Source: a virus. Taken from it: a DNA stretch of 48,978 nt. The position numbers and the translations under genes were made by a program. Of this stretch, positions 14,280-21,528 are shown piece by piece. The notes beneath the pieces were generated by a model that saw only the letters and a program-made list of their open reading frames with translations, did not search any database and was not told the DNA's origin. Location: IMG/VR virus record IMGVR_UViG_3300049259_000204, positions 1-48,978 of that record. One strand, given 5' to 3'. Within the stretch, counting starts at the first letter, position 1; each line of letters opens with the position of its first letter.

Positions 14280-14308
14280 ACCCTACCCGTTCGGGTAGTG
14301 TGCGTCAA
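14280..14308 (-). promoter_or_regulatory. promoter/operator copy 7
   Basis: Minus strand: -35 TTGACG, 17-bp spacer, -10 TAGGGT. Perfect palindrome CTACCCGAACGGGTAG at 14283-14298. It lies entirely inside the 3' end of the upstream gene, whose TAG stop is the first half of the -10. Confidence 0.8.
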
Positions 14309-14756
14309 GCCAGGCAGCAGAAACGGGCGACGGCATCAGCTGCCTGAAGTAGCCGATCGACGGCTTCTTCAGGCCCTGGAACTGGAACTTGTCCATCAGC
14401 GCCAGCCCCTCGTTCTGCCGCCAGTGCCACAACAGGGTGCGCACGGCCGGGGGCAGGGCACGCCACTCGGTGGTGCCGTGGCGCTCGTAGAAGCGCCACG
14501 TCCACGCGTTGTGCTCCAGCAGCGAGCGCTCACGCAGGGCCAGCAGCACCTCCAGTTCGACCTCATCCGGCGGCGTGGCGATGCGGTGCTCTGCGGCGCG
14601 GCGGAAGTTCTCGTTGGCCTCCTGGGCCGCCTGAGCGGCCGATGCGGCGTCGAGGTGCTTGCACTTCCAGTGGCCCGTCCACAGGTCACGCACACCCGCC
14701 TCGGTGGGCGTGCGCACGCCGCGCAGGACGTCGAGGTAGCGGTCTTCGATGATCAC
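14283..14756 (-). CDS. hypothetical protein (157 aa) ending inside the next promoter
   Basis: The start was placed at the GTG at 14756 behind GGGAGAGACCC. An upstream ATG at 14792 lies in the hairpin 14779-14807 and is unlikely. Helical and Arg/Trp-rich (AWTWRFYERHGTTEWRALP). Its last eight codons (DAHYPNG and stop) are read from the operator palindrome of promoter copy 7, so that promoter doubles as coding sequence. It follows a hairpin rather than a promoter. Unknown function. Confidence 0.7.
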   Translation of the reverse strand: MIIEDRYLDVLRGVRTPTEAGVRDLWTGHWKCKHLDAASAAQAAQEANENFRRAAEHRIATPPDEVELEVLLALRERSLLEHNAWTWRFYERHGTTEWRALPPAVRTLLWHWRQNEGLALMDKFQFQGLKKPSIGYFRQLMPSPVSAAWLDAHYPNG

Positions 14757-14778
14757 GGGTCTCTCCCATGCAGCAGAG

Positions 14779-14807
14779 GGCCGGGGCGCCATGGGGACGC
14801 CCCGGCC
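14779..14807 (-). terminator. intercistronic hairpin
   Basis: Perfect 10-bp GC stem GGCCGGGGCG / CGCCCCGGCC between the gene at 14816-15367 and the gene at 14283-14756, which has no promoter of its own. Probably a partial terminator or an RNA stabiliser/processing site. Confidence 0.75.
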
Positions 14808-14815
14808 GAGGTGGA

Positions 14816-15367
14816 TCAGGCGTTCAGGTCGGCCAGCATCGCCCGGCCGAGGTCGGTCAGGATGACCTGCTGGTAGGTGTGCGTGGTGGCGTGGACGTTG
14901 GCCGGGCGGACGTCGAGCGTGACGGCCTTGAGGTTCGTCAGCTTGCGCAGGGCCTCGCGACGCTCCGTCGAGATCGTGATGGGCATGCGGCCGATCACCT
15001 CGTAGAAGCTGTCCGCCAGCGCGCCGGTGCGATGCACCGTGGTGGTCGCCACCACCGAGCGCAGCGCCCAGGCGAACTCGTAGCTGTTGCGCTCGCTGAT
15101 GTGGTTCAGGATGTCCTGGGCCTTGGCCTCGGCGTCGAGCGCGTCAACGACCTCGTCGGCGTCCACGCCGTGCTCGTCGAGCAGCTCGCGGGCGGTGAGC
15201 GAAACGAGCTTCGCGTACTTGAGCACCTCGGCGTGGCCCGACCCGAGAGCGGAGACCAGCTCCTCCAGCTTGTTGCGCTGGACGCGATAGAGATTGATCA
15301 GGTCCTGCGCGTCCTCGCTCAGCTCGGCGGTCTCGGGCGTGGTGTCGGTGTCGAAGTCGTTCAGCAT
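14816..15367 (-). CDS. hypothetical protein (183 aa) with possible DNA-binding C-terminus
   Basis: Starts at the ATG at 15367 (MLNDFDTDTTPETAELSEDA) behind CCGCACCGGAGGCCAAG; upstream frame extensions run into the promoter. It has long helices, then a C-terminal block ending TYQQVILTDLGRAMLADLNA that looks like a winged-helix wing and last helix. Unrecognised. First gene after promoter copy 8. Confidence 0.8.
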   Translation of the reverse strand: MLNDFDTDTTPETAELSEDAQDLINLYRVQRNKLEELVSALGSGHAEVLKYAKLVSLTARELLDEHGVDADEVVDALDAEAKAQDILNHISERNSYEFAWALRSVVATTTVHRTGALADSFYEVIGRMPITISTERREALRKLTNLKAVTLDVRPANVHATTHTYQQVILTDLGRAMLADLNA

Positions 15368-15404
15368 CTTGGCCTCCGGTGCGGCGTTCAGCGGGTATGA
15401 CACG

Positions 15405-15433
15405 ACCCTACCCGTTTGGGTAGGGTCGGTCAA
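15405..15433 (-). promoter_or_regulatory. promoter/operator copy 8
   Basis: Minus strand: -35 TTGACC, 17-bp spacer, -10 TAGGGT. Palindrome CTACCCAAACGGGTAG at 15408-15423. Confidence 0.85.
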
Positions 15434-15436
15434 GGG

Positions 15437-15682
15437 TCAGGAGTGGCCGAGTTGCGCGGCCAGGAACGGCGCCCGCTCGTCTTCGGGCAAGCAGGTGATC
15501 AGGTCACCGATCAGCTTGGGCAGGTCCTCGCGGCTCACGCGCGAGGTCAGCTCGACCTCATGCGCCTCCGTGGTCAAGCGAACTCGTACGTCCGCCGTGC
15601 CGGGGTCGCCCACCTGCGCTGCCACGCTGGTGGTCACTTCGCTCCGGGCGTGGCGCTCTGTGCGGTCGAAGTAGCTGTCCAT
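15437..15682 (-). CDS. hypothetical protein (81 aa)
   Basis: Starts at the ATG at 15682 (MDSYFDRTERHARSEVTTSV) behind GAGGAGACGATC. Beta strands in the middle (ADVRVRLTTEAHEVELTSRV) and a C-terminal helix. Third gene after the promoter at 16504-16532. Unknown function. Confidence 0.75.
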   Translation of the reverse strand: MDSYFDRTERHARSEVTTSVAAQVGDPGTADVRVRLTTEAHEVELTSRVSREDLPKLIGDLITCLPEDERAPFLAAQLGHS

Positions 15683-15692
15683 GATCGTCTCC

Positions 15693-16133
15693 TCAGACCA
15701 GGTTGACGACGACGGCGCCGTACTTCGTGCCGTCCCACTCGACCTCGAAGCCCTCACCCCGGAAGACCTCCACGAGCGTCTGCGCGGCCGTCAGGTCCGG
15801 GCCGCCGTGGTTGAAGTAGACGACGTGCGCGCACCGCTCCTCGCGCTTCTGGTGGCGACGGCTGCCGGAGAAGCCGTCCTCGTCCTCGTCGCCATCGCTC
15901 CACGGCTCATCGCGGTAGAAGGGCTGGCCGTTGCGCCACACCAACTCGTTGTCCTGGCCGCCGTAGTGGAAGGCGTTCGGCGTGGTCTTCGCAGCCTCGT
16001 CGCTGGGCAGGCCGACGTCCAGGCCGGTGGTGCAGCTGCGGCAGCAGGTCATGACGTTGACCGCCAGGTGGACGCCACGGGCCCGGACGCCGTTCACGGC
16101 GGCCTCGAACTTGGTCTCGACGTTGGTGAGCAT
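15693..16133 (-). CDS. DUF6891-like protein (146 aa)
   Basis: Begins MLTNVETKFEAAVNGVRARG. It carries CCRSCT near residue 30, an acidic linker and C-terminal VVYFNHGGPDLTAAQTLVEV then EVEWDGTKYGAVVV. This order (Cys pair, then a His/Asp strand, then a W-D-G strand) is how I remember the actinobacterial DUF6891 family, whose function is unknown. Assignment from memory of the pattern only. Second gene of its operon. Confidence 0.7.
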   Translation of the reverse strand: MLTNVETKFEAAVNGVRARGVHLAVNVMTCCRSCTTGLDVGLPSDEAAKTTPNAFHYGGQDNELVWRNGQPFYRDEPWSDGDEDEDGFSGSRRHQKREERCAHVVYFNHGGPDLTAAQTLVEVFRGEGFEVEWDGTKYGAVVVNLV

Positions 16134-16135
16134 GA

Positions 16136-16465
16136 TCAGATTCCCATCTCCGCGCGAAGCGCGGCAGTCTGGCGGCTGTAGACGTTGGCGTAAGCCGTCT
16201 GGAGCTGGTAGCGGGCGTTGTCGGCGCTCACCGGGCCGAAGTCGACGAACTCCTGAACGATCTGCTTGGCGTCGCGCAGGGTGTCGGCGATGTCGGTGCT
16301 GGCGATGATCGGCTGACCGACCGCGTGCGTCACGTCCGCCGTGGTCTTCAGCTCACGGACGAGGATGTGCCAGCTCTTGCCGTCCTGGTAGATCGTGAAC
16401 TGGTGCGTGTCGCTGCGGGCGAAGTAGGTGCCGGACCAGTCCTGGCGCTTGTAGGTGATCTCCAC
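16136..16465 (-). CDS. hypothetical protein (109 aa)
   Basis: The start is best placed at the GTG at 16465 with GGAGG six bases upstream; the longer frame begins inside the promoter. Beta-rich N-terminal half (VEITYKRQDWSGTYFARSDT), helical C-terminus (NARYQLQTAYANVYSRQTAA). First gene after promoter copy 9. Unknown function. Confidence 0.75.
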   Translation of the reverse strand: MEITYKRQDWSGTYFARSDTHQFTIYQDGKSWHILVRELKTTADVTHAVGQPIIASTDIADTLRDAKQIVQEFVDFGPVSADNARYQLQTAYANVYSRQTAALRAEMGI

Positions 16466-16503
16466 GACGACCTCCGATGCGGTCTCTGTAACTGACAAGA
16501 CCC

Positions 16504-16532
16504 ACACTACCCGTTCAGGTAGTGTGGGTCAA
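16504..16532 (-). promoter_or_regulatory. promoter/operator copy 9
   Basis: Minus strand: -35 TTGACC, 17-bp spacer, -10 TAGTGT. Palindrome CTACCTGAACGGGTAG at 16507-16522. Leader has CTTGTCAG and then CCGCATCGGAGG. Confidence 0.85.
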
Positions 16533-16773
16533 GTGCCGTGCTCAGGTCAGTGCCGTGGTGACGCTCTCGTCGTCGATCATGGATCCGATGTGCAGGTGCG
16601 GTGAGCAGGCCGCCAGATACAGGAAAGTTGGGGGCGGGCGCACACGCCCAGCGCCGCCCGCCGACCTGGACTGTCCAGGTAATCGGCAAGGTACGGCGAC
16701 AAGGGCCCTGAAGGCCTCTCATTTCGCCGTAGAGAGTGCGGAGAGGCTCGGCGCCCCACGAGTCCCTCCGCGT
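16533..16773. other. non-coding segment with palindromes
   Basis: A 241-base stretch between promoter copy 9 and the terminator at 16774-16792 without a supported gene: the ORFs crossing it have no ribosome-binding site. It contains a perfect 15-bp palindrome CCTGGACTGTCCAGG (16665-16679) and a GC stem GGCGGGC / GCCCGCC nearby. It could encode a small RNA or hold a protein-binding site. Confidence 0.5.
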
Positions 16774-16792
16774 CCCCAGGCACGTCCTGGGG
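16774..16792 (-). terminator. hairpin terminator
   Basis: CCCCAGG ACGTG CCTGGGG on the minus strand, about 12 bases after the stop at 16805. Confidence 0.65.
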
Positions 16793-16804
16793 AGCTTGTT
16801 CGCC

Positions 16805-17014
16805 CTACTTGGGCCGGGTGTAGGGCACCTCGTCGTCGGCGTCGAAGTAGCGCGGGGCGTGCCCGCCATCGGCGTGACGCACGCCGACGTAGACCTGGAG
16901 CTTGCCGTTGACGGGGTTGACGCCCTCGGACACGGCGTCGGTCAGGATGGTGATCAAGACGTTTCCGTCGGCGTCGCGGTACTCGTCGCCCGCCTGGAGT
17001 TCCTTCGCGAGCAT
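16805..17014 (-). CDS. hypothetical protein (69 aa), downstream of a hairpin
   Basis: Begins MLAKELQAGDEYRDADGNVL behind GAAGGGAGCGAGCC. It has the look of a small beta-barrel (VLITILTDAVSEG, LQVYVGVRHADG). It has no promoter of its own: the hairpin 17038-17062 separates it from the large gene upstream, so it depends on read-through or processing. Unknown function. Confidence 0.8.
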   Translation of the reverse strand: MLAKELQAGDEYRDADGNVLITILTDAVSEGVNPVNGKLQVYVGVRHADGGHAPRYFDADDEVPYTRPK

Positions 17015-17037
17015 GGCTCGCTCCCTTCGTGAGGAGA

Positions 17038-17062
17038 GGCCGGGGGCGCGAGACCCCCGGCC
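17038..17062 (-). terminator. intercistronic hairpin
   Basis: Perfect 9-bp stem GGCCGGGGG / CCCCCGGCC with a 7-base loop, 6 bases after the stop at 17069 and 23 bases before the next ATG. Confidence 0.8.
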
Positions 17063-17068
17063 GGTGGA

Positions 17069-17962
17069 CTACTTGACGGCGTACCACTCGCGGGCGGTCT
17101 TGCCCGCCGCCTTGCGGGCGGCCTCGTCCCGGCGAGCCGGGGCCAGCTTCTTGTCCGCCTTGGTGGCGATCTCGTCGAGCACCTCGGCCAGCGGGCGGTC
17201 TTGCTTGACCGCGATGGCCTTGATCAGCCGCTGCGCGTAGAGCCGCTCGCGCTTGGACATCTCGATCAGCTGCGCCGCGTGGCTCTCGGTCTCGGCCTGG
17301 TCGGCGTAGATGTCGTCGAGGCCGGACTGCTCCAGCGCGTCCACGGCCTTGATCTGCGCGGCGCGCAGGGTCTTGATCGTGTAGCCGTCGTCGTCCTTGA
17401 GCGGCGTGCCGTCCACGTCAGTGATGCCGTTCGCGGCGGCCTTGGCCTGCTTCACGGCGGCGGCGGTCTGGCGAGCCTCACGCTCGGCGATGCGAGCCGG
17501 GGTGTCCACGCGGGCGTCGCGCTTGGCCTGCATGACCTCGACGGGCAGATTCGGGAAGCAGCGGGCGCAGGCGTCCATCCCGGAGAGCGTGCCCATCTCG
17601 TCGTGGTCGGTGCCCGAGAACTGAGTCAACCAGCCGAAGTCGGTGTCGGCGAAGCAGGTGTCGCAACTGGTCGAGGTGTGCACGTGGCCGTTGCTGTTGA
17701 GGACCAGGTAGTAACGGTTCCAGCCGCCACGGCCTCGGTATTCGTCGTCCAGCTCGCCCAGCTCGGTGACCAGCAGCTCCATCTCGGCGTGGAAAGTCTT
17801 GATCTCGGCCTTGGCCTTGGCGATGGAGTCGTCGCTGTAGTTGCACTTCATCACATAGTCGGCACGCATCAGGCCGTGCTTGATCTCGCCCCGACGGATC
17901 ATGATGGCGGCGATGCGGGTGTCGATCTCGGCGGGCGAAGCGGTGGCGAGGTTGGCGATCAT
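17069..17962 (-). CDS. zinc-binding hypothetical protein (297 aa)
   Basis: Begins MIANLATASPAEIDTRIAAI. Helical N-terminal 80 residues; then a probable Cys4 zinc site made by CDTC (100-103) and CARC (132-135), with TSTS and HVHT around it; then long Ala/Lys/Glu helices to the end (REWYAVK). The layout recalls phage and plasmid proteins that bind nucleic acid, but I do not recognise the family. First gene after promoter copy 10, which is of the second geometry. Confidence 0.8.
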   Translation of the reverse strand: MIANLATASPAEIDTRIAAIMIRRGEIKHGLMRADYVMKCNYSDDSIAKAKAEIKTFHAEMELLVTELGELDDEYRGRGGWNRYYLVLNSNGHVHTSTSCDTCFADTDFGWLTQFSGTDHDEMGTLSGMDACARCFPNLPVEVMQAKRDARVDTPARIAEREARQTAAAVKQAKAAANGITDVDGTPLKDDDGYTIKTLRAAQIKAVDALEQSGLDDIYADQAETESHAAQLIEMSKRERLYAQRLIKAIAVKQDRPLAEVLDEIATKADKKLAPARRDEAARKAAGKTAREWYAVK

Positions 17963-18001
17963 CTGGGCCTCCGGTGCGGCTCATTCTTGCTGACAAGAAC
18001 G

Positions 18002-18031
18002 ACATTACCCTACCCATTCGGGTAGTGTCAA
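18002..18031 (-). promoter_or_regulatory. promoter/operator copy 10
   Basis: Minus strand: -35 TTGACA, 18-bp spacer, -10 TAATGT. Here the palindrome CTACCCGAATGGGTAG (18010-18025) abuts the -35 and lies wholly between the two hexamers. The TGA in the -35 is the stop codon of the upstream gene. The leader forms TTCTTG TCAG CAAGAA (17984-17999). Confidence 0.85.
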
Positions 18032-18342
18032 CCGCTGGGCTGCACCGACATGTGCGTGTAGGTCACGCCACCGATCTCGACCCCCTCGTCCAGCTCGCGC
18101 CACGGCGCGCCCTGAGCGGCCTCGTGCAAGCTCAGAACGCCCTGCTGCTGGCGGTCATTGCCGGGGAACCAGAAGGGCACCACAAAGCCGTTCAGCTCGC
18201 GCAAGAGCGGGTTCAGCCGGTGCGGCTCCACGTTGCTCAGGTGCAGGCGAATGTCCGCCAGCGACTGCGGATTGCCCAGGGCCGGAGTGAGGAACTGGTA
18301 GGCGGCCATGAGGCGCTCGGTCAGCTCGGCGTCCATGGTCAT
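18028..18342 (-). CDS. hypothetical protein (104 aa)
   Basis: Starts at the ATG at 18342 (MTMDAELTERLMAAYQFL), ATGA overlap upstream. Helical, with a FVVPFWFPG hydrophobic strand in the middle. Its TGA stop lies within the -35 of promoter copy 10. Last gene of the unit from promoter copy 11. Unknown function. Confidence 0.75.
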   Translation of the reverse strand: MTMDAELTERLMAAYQFLTPALGNPQSLADIRLHLSNVEPHRLNPLLRELNGFVVPFWFPGNDRQQQGVLSLHEAAQGAPWRELDEGVEIGGVTYTHMSVQPSG

Positions 18343-18647
18343 TCGCCCGCTTTCGCGGCACGGCGGGCGGCGATGCCGTTGTCGTCCTTGAGGGTCACCA
18401 GCGCCCGGCCGCCGAGCTGACCCAGCAGGTGGGCCACGTCGTGGAACGCACCAGTCTCGGAGGAGCACGAGGACCACGGGCTGCCGTTGACCGTGACGCT
18501 CCACATCATGCTGCCGAACCTGCGCGAGACCGTGATCTCCGGCGTCTGCTCGGCGGTCGCCGCCTCGTCGAGGATGTCGAGCGGATCGATCTCGTGCCGG
18601 TATGTGTGCGCGGCCGGGTCCCACTCACCCCAGATTGCGTCGCTCAT
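18339..18647 (-). CDS. hypothetical protein (102 aa)
   Basis: Begins MSDAIWGEWDPAAHTYRHEI. Beta segment FGSMMWSVTVNGSPWSSC, then a helix and a basic Ala-rich tail. TGATG overlap upstream. No family recognised. Confidence 0.75.
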   Translation of the reverse strand: MSDAIWGEWDPAAHTYRHEIDPLDILDEAATAEQTPEITVSRRFGSMMWSVTVNGSPWSSCSSETGAFHDVAHLLGQLGGRALVTLKDDNGIAARRAAKAGE

Positions 18648-18835
18648 CAGAAGTCACCGGCCTGGCTGTGGCCGCCCGCCCAGGCTTCCGGCAGGAAGCC
18701 GTTGCCGGAGAGCCAGTTGTCGAGGCCCTCGACCAGCTCGATGAGGCGCGCGGTGTTCCCCGCGCTCAGCTCGCCGTAGTTGGCGTGGTCCTCGGTCAGC
18801 CTGCGGATCTCGGCCAGTGCAGCGTTGGGGTCCAT
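18647..18835 (-). CDS. small helical protein (62 aa)
   Basis: Start at the ATG at 18835 (MDPNAALAEIRRLTEDHANY) behind GAGGAGC. Two helices and a C-terminal FLPEAWAGGHSQAGDF. Unknown function. Confidence 0.7.
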   Translation of the reverse strand: MDPNAALAEIRRLTEDHANYGELSAGNTARLIELVEGLDNWLSGNGFLPEAWAGGHSQAGDF

Positions 18836-18836
18836 G

Positions 18837-19061
18837 TCAAAGCTCCTCGGTCTCGTTGCGGACCTCCTGGACACCTATGGCGATGAGGTAGGAGGCGAAG
18901 TTCTGCCAGTCGCGCGCGATGGCGCGGCCCTTGACGTTGTAGATCCAGCCGTCCGCGTGGACGGTGTAGCCGTGCTCCTGGCCGTACTGCTTCGCGGCGG
19001 CGATCTGCACCGGTGTCGGGTCTTCCTGGGGCGGGAAGGGCCGGATGGCCTCGTTGCTCAC
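18837..19061 (-). CDS. small protein with Lsr2-tail-like segment (74 aa)
   Basis: GTG start at 19061 behind AAAGGGGCC, after the hairpin 19077-19104. The stretch VQIAAAKQYGQEHGYTVHAD with following GWIYNVKGRAI resembles the helix-loop-helix C-terminal DNA-binding part of Lsr2 (compare VRAWAAQQGMRVSSRGKIPA in the Lsr2-like gene at 36671). It lacks the N-terminal oligomerisation domain. Resemblance is weak; it could be unrelated. Confidence 0.7.
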   Translation of the reverse strand: MSNEAIRPFPPQEDPTPVQIAAAKQYGQEHGYTVHADGWIYNVKGRAIARDWQNFASYLIAIGVQEVRNETEEL

Positions 19062-19076
19062 GTCAGGCCCCTTTCT

Positions 19077-19104
19077 GGCGGGGGCTCCACCGGGAGCCCC
19101 CGCC
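19077..19104 (-). terminator. intercistronic hairpin
   Basis: Perfect 12-bp stem GGCGGGGGCTCC / GGAGCCCCCGCC with a 4-base loop, 8 bases after the stop at 19112. Four genes follow without a new promoter. Confidence 0.8.
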
Positions 19105-19111
19105 GGTTGTC

Positions 19112-20008
19112 TCAGCGGATGATGCTGGCCTTGGCGGGCCGCTTCAGGTAGGCAAAGGTCTCGTCGTCGGAGGCCTGCTCGAAGGTGGCGGTGAAGGCCA
19201 CCCGGGTGCCCTGCTCGACGTCGGCGATCGCGGCCGGGACGGTGCCCCAGACCCGGGCACCGTTGTCCAGGGTCACGGTCATCACCATGCGGACGCCGCC
19301 GGTGAAGTCGTTGTCCCGGGTGTCCAGCTTGGTCACGGTGCCCTCGATCGCCACGCGACCCTCGGGGGCCGGACCGGCGTCGTTCTTGACGGCCGCGATC
19401 TCCGCGTTGCGCTGCTCCTGCTCGGCGAAGCGCTCGTCGAGCTGGGTCAGGATCCGGCTGACGAAGGCCAGCTGCTTCGCGGAGACGTCGCCGCCATACT
19501 GGCGGGCCTTGCGGGCGATGTCGGCGAGCGGACCAACGCCCCAGATGTCCGCACCGGCGGGAGCGGCCGCCTCGATGTTCCAGGCGTAGGTGGCGTAGGC
19601 GAGGTCCTGGTGGGCATCGCAGGCGGCCAGGAAACCGTCCAGCAGCTTGTGCGCCTCGCGGGCGGCCTTGGCCTCGGCCATCATCCGCTTGACCTCGTCC
19701 TTGGCCATCGCGAAGCGACCAGCCAGGCAGTCCGGGCCGACCTCGACCAGCGCGGCCGACGGGTGGTGGAAGAGGACCGCGACGTAGCGCAGGTGCTGGC
19801 CGCAGGCGTCGCACTGGTGGTGCGGGTGGACGAGCACGTAGGGGAAGCCCTCGGTCTCCATCGCGCGGACCGCCTTGCGGCCCCGGCTGTCGTCGGCGCG
19901 GAACGGGCTGGTGTCGGTGTCCAGCACGCCGATGAACTTGTAGTCGGCCGGGTCGAAGTTGTCGTGGTTGGCGGAGTGGATGTCGTGGCGAGCGATCGTG
20001 CTGGTCAT
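19112..20008 (-). CDS. zinc-finger plus OB-fold-like protein (298 aa)
   Basis: Begins MTSTIARHDIHSANHDNFDP. A Cys/His site CDACGQH (66-72) with GPDC (91-94) resembles the small zinc module also seen in the DUF6011-like gene at 37186. A helical middle (about 95-210) is followed by a C-terminal beta domain (IEGTVTKLDTRDNDF ... RMVMTVTLDNGARVWG) that looks like an OB fold. A single-strand nucleic-acid-binding role is inferred. First gene after promoter copy 11. Confidence 0.8.
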   Translation of the reverse strand: MTSTIARHDIHSANHDNFDPADYKFIGVLDTDTSPFRADDSRGRKAVRAMETEGFPYVLVHPHHQCDACGQHLRYVAVLFHHPSAALVEVGPDCLAGRFAMAKDEVKRMMAEAKAAREAHKLLDGFLAACDAHQDLAYATYAWNIEAAAPAGADIWGVGPLADIARKARQYGGDVSAKQLAFVSRILTQLDERFAEQEQRNAEIAAVKNDAGPAPEGRVAIEGTVTKLDTRDNDFTGGVRMVMTVTLDNGARVWGTVPAAIADVEQGTRVAFTATFEQASDDETFAYLKRPAKASIIR

Positions 20009-20048
20009 CGTGGCCTCCGGTGCGGCTCGTTCCGTGCTGACAGGAAGA

Positions 20049-20078
20049 ACTCTACACTACCCATCTGGGTAGTGTCCA
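20049..20078 (-). promoter_or_regulatory. promoter/operator copy 11
   Basis: Minus strand: -35 TGGACA, 18-bp spacer, -10 TAGAGT. Palindrome CTACCCAGATGGGTAG at 20057-20072, between the hexamers (second geometry). The leader has a TTCC...GGAA stem closing on a GTCAGC loop (20030-20046). Confidence 0.8.
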
Positions 20079-20116
20079 TACCCTCTGACCTGCGTCTTTC
20101 GAACGCTCGCCTGGCG

Positions 20117-20434
20117 CTACACTTCCCGGTAGACGCGCGGGCGCCGCTCCGGACCCACCAGGTCGCCGCAGTCGACGATCCAGACGGGGCCCTCGGCGGT
20201 GCCCGGCCGGATGATGCCCCAGCCGAGGCCGTAAGGGTCGTCCTTCATCACGTGGGTGAGGAAGCGCGCGGCGAGGTAGGGCGCGTCGTCGTAACGCGTG
20301 TCGGACCCGGCGGCCTCGTTGGCCTGGAAAAACTTGATCATGACCTTGCTGACTTCGCTGCCGTAGTAATGCGTGTAGATCGCGGCCTCGACGCGGTCGA
20401 ATTCCTTGAAGTGGATCATGCCCCGATCGCCCAT
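20117..20434 (-). CDS. hypothetical protein (105 aa), downstream of a hairpin
   Basis: Begins MGDRGMIHFKEFDRVEAAIY behind GAAGGGAGTCCATC. Alpha/beta with an aromatic-rich N-terminus (IYTHYYGSEVSKVMIKFF). It depends on transcription through the hairpin 20477-20507. Unknown function. Confidence 0.8.
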   Translation of the reverse strand: MGDRGMIHFKEFDRVEAAIYTHYYGSEVSKVMIKFFQANEAAGSDTRYDDAPYLAARFLTHVMKDDPYGLGWGIIRPGTAEGPVWIVDCGDLVGPERRPRVYREV

Positions 20435-20476
20435 GATGGACTCCCTTCGTTGTGGGTGTTTCCGGTGGTGGGTAGA

Positions 20477-20507
20477 CGGCCCCGCCCCACCGGAGTGACG
20501 GGGGCCG
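20477..20507 (-). terminator. intercistronic hairpin
   Basis: CGGCCCCG pairs with CGGGGGCCG (one unpaired G), between the genes at 20542-21183 and 20117-20434. Confidence 0.7.
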
Positions 20508-20541
20508 CCGGTCTGTGGTTACAGCTGAGTCAACCCCTGGG

Positions 20542-21183
20542 TCACTCGCCGTTTTCGATCGTCGTTCGGATGGCGGGCAGCGCCTTGAGCGCGAACCACT
20601 CGGCCGGGCCACTCTCGCTCATGTGATACGAGCCGAAGTCCACCAGGCCCTCACGGCCGTCGTGCCACTCGCCGGTGTACTCGTTCTTCCACTTCCACTC
20701 GCAGCCTCGCTGGTCCAGCCAGAGGCCCAGCTCGTGCACGAAGCGCGCGTGCCGGTCCGAGCACGACTCGCCGCGCTCGTTCATGAAGCTGTAGCCGGTA
20801 TCGATCGAGACCTCGACGGTGGCCCAGCCGTTCTCCGTGGGGTCACTGGCGACCCACTCCTCGTGCTCGCGCACGTCCTCGGCCGTGACCTTGTAACGCT
20901 TCTTCGGCAGGTCCCACTTCGCCCAACCGACCTCGGTCTCGCAGGAGTCGGTGTGCACGTGGGTCATCGGGCCATCGGCGCCGTAGTACATGATCAGCCA
21001 ACCGTCGAGATCAATGCCGGGCTCGTGCCACAGGCTCTTCTGGCCCTTGCGATTGCCCTTCTCGACCTCGTCCCGGATCGAAACGTGGTCCGGGGTGTCG
21101 AGCAGCGTCCGGCAGTACAAGAAGATCTCGCGTGCACTCACGGGAGCGACGGCGCGGATCGCGATGCGGGTGTCGAGAGTCAT
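20542..21183 (-). CDS. hypothetical protein (213 aa)
   Basis: Start at the ATG at 21183 (MTLDTRIAIRAVAPVSAREI); the TTG at 21189 is too close to GGAGG. Alpha/beta protein with WLIMYYGADGPM, SCETEVGWAKWDLP and SCSDRHARFVHELGLWLDQR. Several conserved-looking His/Trp but no recognised active site. Second gene after promoter copy 12. Confidence 0.8.
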   Translation of the reverse strand: MTLDTRIAIRAVAPVSAREIFLYCRTLLDTPDHVSIRDEVEKGNRKGQKSLWHEPGIDLDGWLIMYYGADGPMTHVHTDSCETEVGWAKWDLPKKRYKVTAEDVREHEEWVASDPTENGWATVEVSIDTGYSFMNERGESCSDRHARFVHELGLWLDQRGCEWKWKNEYTGEWHDGREGLVDFGSYHMSESGPAEWFALKALPAIRTTIENGE

Positions 21184-21204
21184 GATCAATCCTCCAGTGT
21201 GGGA

Positions 21205-21453
21205 TCAGGACAGGGCGAAGTTGATCCGACTTTCGGTGACCTCGTACTCGGCCAGCTGCTCCAGCAGCATCTCGCGGAAGTCCGCATCCGAAGCGGTGTC
21301 GACGACCTGACCGTTTTCGATGCCCTGCCACTCGTCACCTTTGCGGATCCAGGCGCACCCCTTGGTCGCGGTCCAGCCGGTCATCTCCCGAGCCGGAGTG
21401 AAGCGGAAGGCGGCCTTGAGCAGGTGTTCGGTGCGGAAGGTGTCGAGCGACAT
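21205..21453 (-). CDS. hypothetical protein (82 aa)
   Basis: Begins MSLDTFRTEHLLKAAFRFTP behind CACACCGGAGGTCGC. Acidic C-terminal helix (DADFREMLLEQLAEYEV). First gene after promoter copy 12. Unknown function. Confidence 0.8.
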   Translation of the reverse strand: MSLDTFRTEHLLKAAFRFTPAREMTGWTATKGCAWIRKGDEWQGIENGQVVDTASDADFREMLLEQLAEYEVTESRINFALS

Positions 21454-21489
21454 TGCGACCTCCGGTGTGGTCCTTGACTGACAAGACCC

Positions 21490-21518
21490 ACACTACCCGT
21501 TTAGGTAGTGTGGGTCAA
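21490..21518 (-). promoter_or_regulatory. promoter/operator copy 12
   Basis: Minus strand: -35 TTGACC, 17-bp spacer, -10 TAGTGT. Palindrome CTACCTAAACGGGTAG at 21493-21508. Leader stem CTTG TCAGT CAAG (21473-21485). Confidence 0.85.
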
Positions 21519-21528
21519 GCTCCGCCGC

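Noticed and set aside
14757-14792. Upstream ATG for the gene at 14283
   Set aside because: It lies inside the 10-bp stem of the hairpin 14779-14807; the GTG at 14756 has a good ribosome-binding site.
16577-16783. 68-residue minus-strand frame in the gap
   Set aside because: No ribosome-binding site; its start is within the terminator hairpin 16774-16792 and its composition is unlike neighbouring proteins.
19013-20626. 537-residue plus-strand open frame
   Set aside because: It is antisense to well-supported minus-strand genes with ribosome-binding sites and overlaps; its Gly/Val/Leu/Arg-rich sequence is the usual shadow of GC-rich coding DNA.
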